This document shows, one piece after another, positions 23,801 through 35,800 of a stretch of DNA of 64,000 bases. The position numbers were made by a program, and so were the translations under genes. How positions within the stretch are numbered: position 1 is the first letter of the stretch; the number at the start of each line of letters is the position of its first letter. The stretch comes from Apium graveolens (Eukaryota; Streptophyta; Magnoliopsida; Apiales; Apiaceae): the NCBI RefSeq assembly GCF_009905375.1, contig NW_027417589.1, positions 1 to 64,000 of the forward strand. The letters are read 5' to 3'. The notes below the pieces were generated by a model that saw nothing but the letters and a program-made list of their open reading frames with translations, did not search any database and was not told the DNA's origin.

Positions 23801-26800
23801 ACAGCCGGAAGGCGATGGACAGATATGCCCGGGAAGCAAAGGACAAGCCGCTCACCAACGTCAATCATCTAAGCCAAAGGCCCCCGGAGCTCTTTGAAAG
23901 GGAGGTCGATGATATCGTGTTTAAAGAGAACGATGCAAAATGGGTGCATTACCCTCATACCGATGCCCTAGTCATAAAAATGAAGATTGGGACGGTAAAT
24001 GTTCACCGAGCAATGGTGGACACCGGGAGCTCGGCTGATGTTTTGACTTATGATGCCTACAAAAAATTGGGATTATTGGATAGAGAATTAACCTCAACAG
24101 GTGGGCACCTGTACGGGTTCACGAGAGACTCGATCGGAGTGAAAGGGACAATTCGGCTCCCGGTGACCATAGGAGAGGAGCCTCATGTGGCCACCCAGAT
24201 CGCTATGTTTACAGTTGTAGACCAGCCTTGTGCCTACAATGTTATAGTGGGCAGACCCCTTATGAGGGCGATGATGATGGTGACCTCGATCCATCATATG
24301 ACGATAAAATTCCCAACCCCCACGGGGGTAGGCATCTTGAAGAGCTATCAATACGAATCCAGGGTCTGCTACAACCAGGCACTCAAAGCGGCCGAGTCAA
24401 GAAATGCCTCAAGGGAGATAGCTGAAGCAGGTGAGTGCGACGTCCCCATGGAAGAGGCAGAGGGCAGGAAAAGAATACGTCCTGAGGGCTACGAGACTTG
24501 TAATTTGATTTCAATTGAGGAGTTGCCCGAGAACTACTTCGAGCACATGGGAATTCATGTGGAACCACGCCCAGGGGCCTTACTAATGGAAGCATCTCAG
24601 CCCATCATGTTGATACAAGAGGGGATTGTAGAGGAAGCAAGTGATGAAGAGGAGAGCCCAGAACAAATCACTGCAAGACTTAGGAGAGGGAAGTGGGCAC
24701 ACAAAGAAACAACAATCACTATGGACCCACCCGACGGAATCACTCGAACTGTAACTGCAACATCTGAACGCTTGATAAACCCGACCCAAGCTCACCAGAC
24801 CGAGCTCAAGGATGCGGAAGGTTTGGCAATCATGGAAATGGAAAAAACTAGCGAGGCTCGAGCAGATTTAGACCCGAGAATGCCCCCAATGGTCGAGAGG
24901 GCCGGGGCCGCAGAGGACACAATCCCGATCTTGGTAGACCCAAATAATCCCTCCAAGGTACTCAGAATAGGCTCTAACCTAAGTCCTGACTTGAGAGAGG
25001 ATCTAGCCCGCTTCCTAAGGGAGAATTTGGATGTCTTTGCATGGTCACACTCCGATATTATAGGGATTGACCCAAATGTCATGTGCCACCGGCTCAACTT
25101 GGACCCGAAAAAGAAGGGGGTTAGGCAAAAGAGATGGCCGATTAGTGGAGAGAGGGCAGAGGCCCTCAGAGAAGAAGTGGATAGATTAATGGAGGCAGGA
25201 CTTGTGAGAGAAGCCTTCTACCCCGTGTGGCTGGCCAACCCCGTGCTTGTCAAGAAGCCCAATGGCAAGTGGAGGACATGTGTAGACTTCACCGACCTGA
25301 ACAAAGCTTGCCCGAAGGACAGCTTTCCTCTACCCCGAATCGACCAGCTGGTTGATTCCACGGCTGGGCACGCGCTGCTTAGTTTTATGGATGCTTATTC
25401 GGGATATAACCAAATCCCCATGTATGGGCCAGATCAGGAGCACACCTCCTTTATTACTGATCGGGGCCTTTACTGTTACATCGGGATGCCCTTCGGGCTC
25501 CTTAATGCGGGGGCAACCTATCAGAGGCTGGTGAATAAGATGTTCAAACATCAATCGGGGAAGACTATGGAGGCCTATGTAGACGACATGCTGGTGAAAT
25601 CGAAAGAAGCGAGGGATCATGTCCGCCACCTGGCAGAAATGTTCCAGATCCTAAGGGAGTACAGAATGAAGCTCAACCCCCAGAAATGTGTGTTTGGGGT
25701 TGAATCAGGGAAGTTTTTGGGATTTATTGTCAACCATAGAGGCATTGAGGCCAACCCAGCCAAGATACAAGCCCTACTCGAGATGAGATCCCCTCGACGG
25801 GTGAAGGATGTTCAAAGCTTAACGGGACGAGTGGCTGCCTTAAACCGCTTCGTCTCAAAATCCTCCGATAAATGCCAAGAGTTCTTCAAAGCAATCAAAG
25901 GAGTGGGGAGGAACTTTAAGTGGACCGAAGAATGTGATGAAGCCTTTCAGAACATAAAGAAGCATCTCAGTAGCCCTCCAATGTTGTCCAACCCAAAGGC
26001 AGGAGAAACTTTGATCCTATACTTGGCCGTCTCCGACTTTGCAATAAGTGCAGTATTAGTCCGAGAGGAGGATGGTATCCAGCTCCCGGTATATTATGTG
26101 AGTAAAAGGCTAGCCGATACCGAGACTCGATACACAAGCCTCGAAAAGCTAGTGTATGCTCTGATTCTGGCCTCCCGAAAACTCAGGCCCTATTTTCAGG
26201 CACATAAGATAGAAGTGCGAACCTCCTACCCCCTCAGACAAGTGATGCATAGACCAGAGTCTTCTGGTCGAATGTTGAAGTGGACGGTTGAGATCGGCCA
26301 ATTCGAGGTGGATTATAAGCCAAGGACTGCGATCAAAGGCCAAGCCCTGGCCGATTTTGTGCTAGAATTTCCCCCACATCAAGAAGTGGAGCCGGGAGCC
26401 CTTGTTGTTATACCTAGCACAGAAGAAGTTGGACTGGAGAGACAAAATAGTGCCCCATGGTGGAGCCTATATGTGGATGGTGCCTCTAACGGTGATGGAG
26501 CAGGAGCTGGAATCGAGCTAATCAGCCCAGAGGCTCACAAGATCAGACGTGCGACCCATCTGGCCTTTCATGCAACCAACAATGATGCTGAGTATGAGGC
26601 CCTGATCAACGGTCTCAAGCTAGCTTTGGAAATGAAGGTCGAGAATTTGAATGTGTTTAGTGACTCCATGATTGTGGTCTATCAGATAAATGGGGGGTAT
26701 CAAGCTAAGGGGCCGAGAACAGAGCTTTACCTGAAGTGCGCACAGAGGATAATCGCAAGATTCAACGAGGTGAGGCTGGAACTAATCCCGCGTGGGCAGA

Positions 26801-29800
26801 ATGAAGGCGCGGACGAGCTAGCTAAGCTCGGCTCACGCCGCGAGAGCACTTTGCTAGGGACCGTGCCCCTTGATATACAGAGGCAACCTAGTGTGCCCGA
26901 GCACGAGGTGGGCAGCCTCAGTAATGAGCTCGGCCCCACGTGGATGCCATCTATTCTAGCATACATAAAAGAAGGTTCACTTCCAGATGAAAAGAACGAG
27001 GCAAGGAGGATAAAATACAAAGCAGCCCGCTATGTGATATACGACGAGATTCTATACAGAAGAGGGTTCAGTGTTCCTCTTCTCAAATGCATACATGGGG
27101 AGGAATGCAACTACATCCTAAGGGAAGTACACGAGGGCATTTGTGGCAATCACTCGGGGGGTAGCTCTCTAGCTCAGAAAATCCTCCGTCAAGGCTACTA
27201 CTGGCCAACGCTGAAAAAAGACGCCTTTGAATTCTCCCGAGCTTGTGATAAGTGTCAGCGATATGCCAATTATTACAACAACCCCGTGGCCTCTCTCACA
27301 TCCCTCATGAGCCCCTGGCCCTTCTCCATGTGGGGAATTGATCTGATTGGGGAACTCCCGAAGGCCAGGGGAGGCGTCAAGTATGCGGTAGTTGCGGTAG
27401 ACTATTTCACTAAGTGGGCAGAGGCCGAGCCCCTAGCCACTATCACAGCGAGAAAGCTCAGGGAGTTTGTATACAGGGCTATTGTATGTCGCTATGACAT
27501 CCCTTACAAGCTGATATCTGACAATGGGAAACAATTTGATAGCAAGGAGATGCGAGAGTTTTGTGAGCAGCTGAGGATTCAGAAGAGCTTTAGCGCAGTC
27601 TGCCACCCCCAGAGTAACGGGCAGACAGAGGCTGTTAATAAAATCATTAAGCATACCTTAAAGGCAAAGCTTGAAGAGAAGAAAGGAGCATGGCCAGAAG
27701 AACTCGCCCAGGTCCTATGGTCTTACAACACTACACCCCGAACCACAACTGGAGAGACCCCTTTCTCTCTGGTGTATGGTATGAAGCTATGGTGCCCGTT
27801 GAAGTGGGAGCAGGATCTTTTCGAAGGGACAACTATGACTCAGAGGCAAACGAGGTCAATCATCGGCTCTATTTGGATATGATCAAAGAAACTCGAGAAG
27901 AGGCTCAGATCGGGATAGCGACATATCAACAGAGGACAGCTAGGCATTACAACAGTAAGGTTCGAGCCCGAACTTTCAAGGTGGGAGATTTGGTTCTGCG
28001 CCGGGTCATGCCAAATACCAAGGTGGTGAGTCACGGAGTCTTGGGAGCGAATTGGGAAGGCCCTTACAAGATAAAATCGGTGCTCTGGGAGGGAACCTAC
28101 CACCTCAATGATATGCAAGACAAGTTGATCCCAAGAGCCTGGAACGCGGAACACCTTCGCAAGTATTATCAGTAATATTATTCTTTTCAGACTTAGTATT
28201 ATCTTCAAATATTCCTAAGTCTCGGGGGGTAGTGCCATATAGGTGCCTCCCTGAGACCACAAGCATGTATTCCTTTCACTTCCCATTATCTATGAATAAA
28301 CGATTGATCTCTATTTGTGCACTTGATATTTTAACTTCTGTTAATAGATTAAATACCCAGCAGGGGACTCCATCCTTGGGAACCCATGCGAGGACAGAAC
28401 AGTTGTTTTATTAACATGTTAAATCAAGCTGGGCCCCGACCCGCTTGATGCCAAGAACATGAAACGAGCCGGGCCACGGCCCGCTTAGACAAATACGAAC
28501 ACATAGTAGATAAAAGATGTGGATAGAGATATAGGCCCGTGATGCGAGCTCATACCCTGGCCCTCAAAACCATAAATGCGACCCAGGGGGCCCAGCCCTC
28601 CATCAAACATACTCAAAATCGCATGATGCGAGGAGAAGACACATGCGAGCTCCTAGTGCGAGCACACCTACAACACCTGCGAGTTGATGCGGGCTTGTTC
28701 CACTTGGCATCCTCTTTCAATGGTTGTTTGATTGAACAAATGACACGAGCTGAATAAATTGGGCTCGCAGTGAAGGGGTAACGCTCGCCATAAGCGGACA
28801 GAGTTATGATTACTTTTGGTCAGTAGAAGCATGGTAAGAAAACACAAAAAAAAACCAGCTAGCACCGTAAAGACATACACGGGCACAAAAAACTTAGACA
28901 TTTTATACAAACAAAAGTTAAATAAGTTATGCCCCGAGGCAGAATATTTCAAATACAAGCGCGAGGCGAGAGGGGTGCCCGCTTACCCAGTCAAAAGTCT
29001 AGTTCTAATTAAAATTACATTAAGGGTTATCAGCCTCTGCTCCCTCACGATTTTCACCAGCGACCTGGGCCTTCTCGGCCGCGAGCCGAGCCTCATCAGC
29101 AATTTGGGCATCCCTCTCCATCTCCAGCTTCAACTTGTCAGCATGCCTCGCTGTGCTCGCACCCAGAGCCACCCAATCGAAGTCAGAAACCTTCTTTATA
29201 AAGACTTTCATAAAATTCCTGGCCCCCAGGTTCCTAGCATCAGCGAGGGCGGCCTCACGGCCCTCGGTCAGGGCAGAGACTGATCCCTCCAGCTCGAGCA
29301 CCCTCTCCTTGAGGGCATCCTTCTCCTTCTTACATGCCTCAGCAGCCAGGTCATGAGCCTCCTTCTGCTCCCTTAGGGCCTTGTCGTGAGCAGCGTTCAG
29401 GTTAACTATCTTCTGATTATAGTTGTTCACCAGCGTAACTTTCTCTTGCCCGTGCTCAGCGACCTTACTCTGAAGGGACTTGACTTTAGCCTCGAGCTTT
29501 GTGTTGGTCTGGCTGAGGGCTCGTATCTCTCGAGCCTTAGATAACTGACGATAGTATACTTCGGCCGCGGCTCGGGAGAGTGCATCCTGGTTAACCTCGA
29601 GAGCAGAAGAAGACCAATCCTTTAAATCCTGCTCACTGATGTGACCTTGAGCGAGCCGGCCGAATGTGGTCGCAACCATATTGGCAGAAGAAGAAGAGGG
29701 AAGAGGAGCATCAGAGGGAGCAGCTTTCTTTGGCTCAGGCTCGCCAGTTTTTCCTTCTTTACCTCTATGCCTCTTTAGTCGAGGAGAGGGCCCTGAATCC

Positions 29801-32800
29801 TTGAGATGCTCGGAGAGAGTAGTCATGCGGGCCGGAGGATTGGCCTGAGAGCGAGCCCTTGTGCTCGCAGCTGCGGGCTGAACTGGGCCCGAGGCCGCAG
29901 CCTGCTCAGCCTCTTCCATGAAGGGGATAGGGGAGATGGCCATTTCTGAAAAAGAAAACAACAAAGCAATAGATTAGTCACAGCAAGATGCAAAGGAAAG
30001 AAGTAATGCGAGCAGGTGAAAAATACGGAGAATTAAAGTGCGATGTGAAGCGAGATGCATGCAGGAAAAGTGAGCACGCGAGCACACGAGCTCGCGCATG
30101 CGAGCAGCCAGGCTCGGACGTGCGGGCCCGATATTCTTACCCTTTCTGGATCTCTTCCTAGATTTCTTCTGAGGAGTCAGCCTCACTCCTTCCTTCAAAA
30201 ACCCACATGCGACCAGATTGGAGGTCGTTATGAGTTTTCGGATGTCCCGGTCCGCCTTAGGAAGGTTTAGAAGACTGTCCGCGTTTATCTTTTCCTGTCC
30301 CACAAGGACAGTGCGAGGCGGGGTGGCTGGAGATAAAAGAAATTCTTGTTAAAAGGAAAGAGCTATGGTAGAAGAGACGAGAGCGGGCAGGAAAAAACTT
30401 ACATGGATTATAATAAAAATGAGTCTGGACTCGAGGCACTTCGTGGATATAGAAGTAAGGACTCTTCCACTTCCCTGAGTTGCTCGACCCGTTGTGGATG
30501 AGGTTCTTCTTGTTGAAGCACGGCCAGACAGAGAAGTAGAAATACCCAAAGTCGTTAGGAGAATGCTTCAAATGGAGGAAGTAACCCAGCTGCCTCGCGG
30601 TTAGAGAAGGGTACCCGCATTTGTGGTACATGATGTACAGTGCGAGGGCGGCCCGGTATTCGTTTGGATTGATCTGAAGGGGTGCGAGCTGGAAGTACTC
30701 GCAAACATCTTTGATGAAGGGATGAAGAGGAGAGGAGATTCCCAGCCTTAATAGGAAAGTGGACAAGACCATGTGAGGCACCCTGCCTCCATTCTCCAAG
30801 TGATTGAATCTATAGCATCTCATATGAGGTAGGGGCAAGACAATATGGCCCTCGAGCTGAAACTGCTCAATGTGCTCGGCCAGATGTTTCTGAGTCAGCG
30901 AGGTAGGCAGGTCGCGGAAAGCGAGCACCTTAACCTCCTCGTTTGCAGTTGAGCTCTCCTCCCCATCAGGAATGATCTGCCTTTTGAAAACAATCTCACC
31001 CTCGAGCTCGGGCTGGGCAGGAGGCACATAAGGCTCAGGAGAGGCCACGGGGGCATAATTATAGTTACAAATCTTGTACTGACTTGTAACATTTGCCACC
31101 TCCTCGCTCTGAGGAGAGTCATAGGACCAATGTGAGCCGTCCTCTTCACCCTCGAGTCCCAGGATGGGATATTCAGCAGCTACGGGCTCTTTTCCTTTCT
31201 TCCTGGTGTCATAGTATGCACTCCCCAGGTCGCTGTCAGTTGATTCTGAGTCAAGGTGAATGGGGTCGAGGTGATTAGCTGCTGCTTGCCTCAGACGGGC
31301 TGCCCTCTCTTCAGCCATTTCTCTTAAAATCTCCTCGGCTCGGTCTTTATCCAAGGGAGCAGGCTCGCGGTTTAGCAGCTCTTCTACCCCAAGGGAGGCT
31401 GGAATATGAGAGAGGTCCACGGGCCTATTTCTCCAATCATATATATTCTTCTCCCTGGTAAAATCCTCAGGGTTCGGGTCGAGGTGAATATCAAGCGAGC
31501 CGGATCCAGCTGCTCGCATCGAGTTCTCAACTCTGGCAATGTTCAAAGCCCCTTGAGGGGTGATAGCTGAGCCGGGAGAGATAGGTTGGCTAAGACGACC
31601 AGAAAGAGAGGTCAGCTCGCGTTGGAAGTCCTTGGAGCCTCGCTGCTCAGGAGGGTATTGGTTTAATGGAGATGGAGTAGCTGAAGAGCAAGCCGGGCTA
31701 GCAGAGGTGCGAGCCGGGCTCGAGGAAGAGCGAGATGATCCATAGGAGCGGGCTGAAGACGCACTCGACATCTGTAAAAGATGGTGAAAATTAGTGTGTG
31801 GCCCTAAAAAGAAAACAAAAAACAAGTATGGGATCGCACCTAAGTGTCCTCACATCTCACACGGGATCGCACCTAAGTATCTAAACGAGCGAAAGGGCTC
31901 GCATCGCGCGTTGTGGTTGTGTGTGAACTCGCATCGAACAGGTGGTGTGTGCTCGCATGGTGTGCGTGAATAAAGCATGAATAAAAAACGGGCTCGAATC
32001 GAAGAGTACCTGTGGGAGAGGTGTATGAAGATCCTGATAAATCTGGTCCTGGAGAATATCGCCGCCGGTAGACGGTTCTTGTTGAAATGATAATCTTCGC
32101 CGTGGTAGATCCTTGAGCAAATTGAGCAGCAATTCAGGAAGTGTTTTTGGAAATGTGAGAAATGAATTGAAATCTCACATATTTATAGGAGATAGGAGAG
32201 AGAAAGGAGGAGGCGACACGTGTTGCCATCTCATAAGACGACACGAATCCCCACGCCAGCTGTCCAACGGCTGTCAAAATGAATGCAAAGATGAAAGGCA
32301 TGCGAGGCGAGACACGCGAGGCGGCTTGGTGCGGCCTGGTGGGCTCACACTTGCGAGGCCATAAAAAGATTAGAAAATACCTAGCCTCAAGATGCGACCA
32401 GGAATTTTGGGGGGTAGTTGTTATGCCCGCTTTCGGCCATGGGCCCTAAACAGGTCCCTGTGGGTGCACTAAATAGCTGGACTCTCGTGTGTGGGCAAGA
32501 ACCATGGATTTATATGACTTGGGCCAGCACATGCGGGCTGGGCTCGTAACATGCGAGCTGGGTTCACATGCGAGCTGGGCTCATGACATGAGAGCTGGGC
32601 TCAAACATGCGAGCTGGGCTCAAGTGAGGACATGCGAGCTGGGCTCACACATGTAAGGTGAGCTCACATTTGTCATTTGGGCTCTCATATGCGAGCTGAG
32701 CTCGGTTGTGCCCACGCGAGGTGGGCTCAGGTGCCTCCATGCGAGGTGGGCTTAGCTGCCCACACGCGGGCTGAGCTCATGGGCCTGCATCTTATAGAAA

Positions 32801-35800
32801 CAGAGGTAACATTATATTTATTATTTGAAGGCGGTGCGGGCCGAGGTGACCAGGCCGGGCCGCATCGAAAGACTTTGTGTGCAACATGGAAAGTGACTCA
32901 TAGATGACTGAGTTGCTCGTAGATTTCGGGGTCAACACGGGTTATTCCTACAATTACGGGAAGAAATGCGGAGATGCCGTGAAATTGTAGGAAGCATGTG
33001 GAGCCGGTCGAGATTTACGTGACTAATTGGCTGAAGGCCTGACTTTATCGTGGGCTTGGGCTGCACGGGCTGAAGAGTCCTAACCCTAGCCTACGTGACT
33101 TGTTCCCCAAGAACTACGTGAGGCTTGATCCCTATAAATAGGGTACGTAGGCACTTGTATGAGACATGAGTCGACAATTGACAGAGAATAACAAACCCTA
33201 TTCTTTCTTAAGGAGTCCACATACAAGCTCAGCCACCACCAAACAACCTTCCTCCGCCCTCAAACACCGTCCTTGATCTTTGTTCCGCCCATTAACCTCC
33301 ACAACATTGTTATACGAAATTCTCCCTATAACAGACTCGATTAGAAGAATTTGACGATATACATGTGTCTAAGTATCAGAATGAGCAAAGAATAGTGTCC
33401 GATAGTACTTCATGACAAAATAAAGAATCGTGAGTAACATAGGTGCAACATCTGTGTAGGGATATTTTAGTGGTGCTTTAAGTATTTAAGTATCATTTAG
33501 CCATTTTATATGGGGTGTTGGCCCCAGATGTCACTATTTGGGGTTAAATTACCCTCAATGTCACCTTTTGAATTGTTGGCCCCAAATACCACTTCAAAAC
33601 GGAGTTTCGGTTGAAGTTTTTCAAAATAGATGAAAAACGCAGTTTCGTGTTGAGTTTTTCTATAACAATTTTTTTTTAATTTTTTTTATAAATAAAAGGA
33701 AAACGCAGTTTCATTTTGTGTTTTTATTCAAAAACGTAGTTTCAAACTGTGTTTTTGATGAAAACCCAATTTCAGAAGTTGTTTCGGTCAAAAACACAAT
33801 CTCGTCTTTGGTTTATGGATATGAAAACGGCGTTTCAAACCGAGTTTTTCGTAAAAACGCAGTTTCTAACCGAGTTTTTCTTAGGATGCGAAAAAACACA
33901 CAACCAAAACGCAGATCCAAAATGAGTTAATATGAAAAACTCATCCTGAGATTGCGTTTTGCCCCCCTAAACATGAATTGAAGTTGCGTTTCAAAAAAAA
34001 AATTGAAAACGAAACACGAAATCGCGTTTTTTATTAATAACAAAAACTTTAACCGAAACTCCGTTTTGGAGTGATATTTATGACTAATTATTCAGAAAAT
34101 GACATTGAGGGTCATTTAAATCAAAAAAGTGACATTTGGGACCTTTTTTTCTTTTATATGCAACAATAATTATTTTATTTTTCAATTTCCTTATTTGATT
34201 TCAGCCATCAATATGCAATAGTTCTGGAAATATTGACAAATGAATTGCAACCGATAGTTGATGCTCAAAATGAAGAGATTTACAATGAGCTCGCCCAGCT
34301 TATATGCTTGAACAACGTGAGGTATATATATATAAGCACATTCCTTTAAAGTATATTTTCCGTACATCCCCACATGTATCACGCGGGATCAACAGGTGAC
34401 ATATAATACACTAGAACCCCCCGTTCCGTACACCCCCACATGTACCACGCGGGACCAACAGGTGACATATAATAACTAGAACCCCCGTTTCGTACACCTC
34501 CACATGTATAACGCGGGACCAACACGTGACATGTAATATACTAGAACCCCGTGAATTAATACTCTCTAAAGTGACAAAAAGTTTTGGTCTTATGTATATA
34601 GCAACGAGTAATTATGTATAAATTCCTCTAATGTGATAACCTTTTCTAAAGTAATCAATGTTTCCGGTCTAAACGATATCACTTTAGAGAGAGGGTTTTA
34701 CTTTAAAGATGTTCTATATATTTTTATGAACGTTGAGTAGAAATGAACTTGCAATTGTCCTTACTGCAGAGAAAATGAAAAGCTTGGAAACTATTACACT
34801 GATACAGAAACAGCCAGGCGTTCGATTTTCGCTCATCTCAAGAAGATGATAGAACGGAATCCTGCTCTCAAGGACAAGCTTAACTATCCTATCATAGAGC
34901 ACTCGCGTCTAAAGGTCCTGATGAACCACAGGTACATCAGGCTACAATACTAAAACTTTAATAATTGCGTTTTTTGTGCGGGTGTGTTCTCTAATTTGGT
35001 TGAAATCTTATAAATCTATTCTTGTTTTCTTGGTGATCATAGCCTCAACTGTCAGCATTTGTTGTGCAAGTCTCCCGAGGCGAACCCTGCAGTTAGTACA
35101 CTGTTTGTTGATCATACATGTGGGGATGAAGTGGTTTTATCTCTCAATGTGAGTGCCTTTCGGTCCATAGGTGCTTAGAGTACTTAATTCCGGAAAAAGA
35201 ACAGATATATATTCATAGTAAGGTTAATGACCTTTTCGGCCTCAAATTTTGCACCAATGTACTCATAAAACCCTGAAGTTTAAAAGCGTAGTTTTTCAGT
35301 CCTCGGGTATCCAAAATATGCATTTTATCCTTGGACCGGGAAAAAACTCCGGGTGAAAAACCGGCCGGTCCAAGGGTAAAAGGTTACGTTTTCGGTACCT
35401 GAGGGCAAAAAGGTACGATAGTGAACTACAAGGGCTGATGGGTATATTGGTGCAAAGTTTGAGGTTTAAAAGGTCATTAAGCCATCATAGTATGTGGTTA
35501 GAAATTTGTGCTCTAATGCATTTTGTGTAGTGTAGTACTACTTTGATCATTTTCAGGTTCTAAGAGAACATATAGAGTGTTACATGATCTTTAAGGTTCA
35601 CTAATTGGCTTTTGTGTTTAATACTGCAGGATGGAGATTGTCGCGGTTTAGGATATTTGATTAATGCCTGTAAAACAGATGAGAGGAATAACTCTGTCGT
35701 TCCTGAAATTAGTGAACAAGCTCAACTCTATACTTTGAGGCTTCCTGATCCCATTTTAACATCAAAAGTATGTATCTACTATCCATTTTCTAACAGGAAT

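Larger units (their letters stand above)
21303..33333 (+). mobile_element. Ty3-gypsy LTR retrotransposon, Tat lineage (Retand-like)
   Basis: A 12,031-bp element bounded by TGTTATGCCC...CCCTATAACA and a perfect 5-bp target duplication GACTC (21298-21302 and 33334-33338). The uninterrupted copies read GGACTCGATTAG at this place, which confirms the ends. Order: 5' LTR, primer-binding site, gag, protease, RT, RNase H, second (archaeal-type) RNase H, integrase, spacer, antisense gene, polypurine tract, 3' LTR. The doubled RNase H, lack of a chromodomain and antisense ORF identify the Tat/Retand branch. The LTRs differ at only three substitutions by eye over about 560 shared bases, so the insertion is recent. 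It is GC-richer than its surroundings. Confidence 0.95.

Noticed and set aside
22215..27654. Many antisense open frames opposite gag-pol
   Set aside because: They are shadows of a GC-rich coding strand and have no domains. Only the 32132-29020 antisense gene has independent support.
28816..29283. 155-codon sense frame after pol
   Set aside because: It overlaps the well-supported antisense exon 4 and shows no domain.
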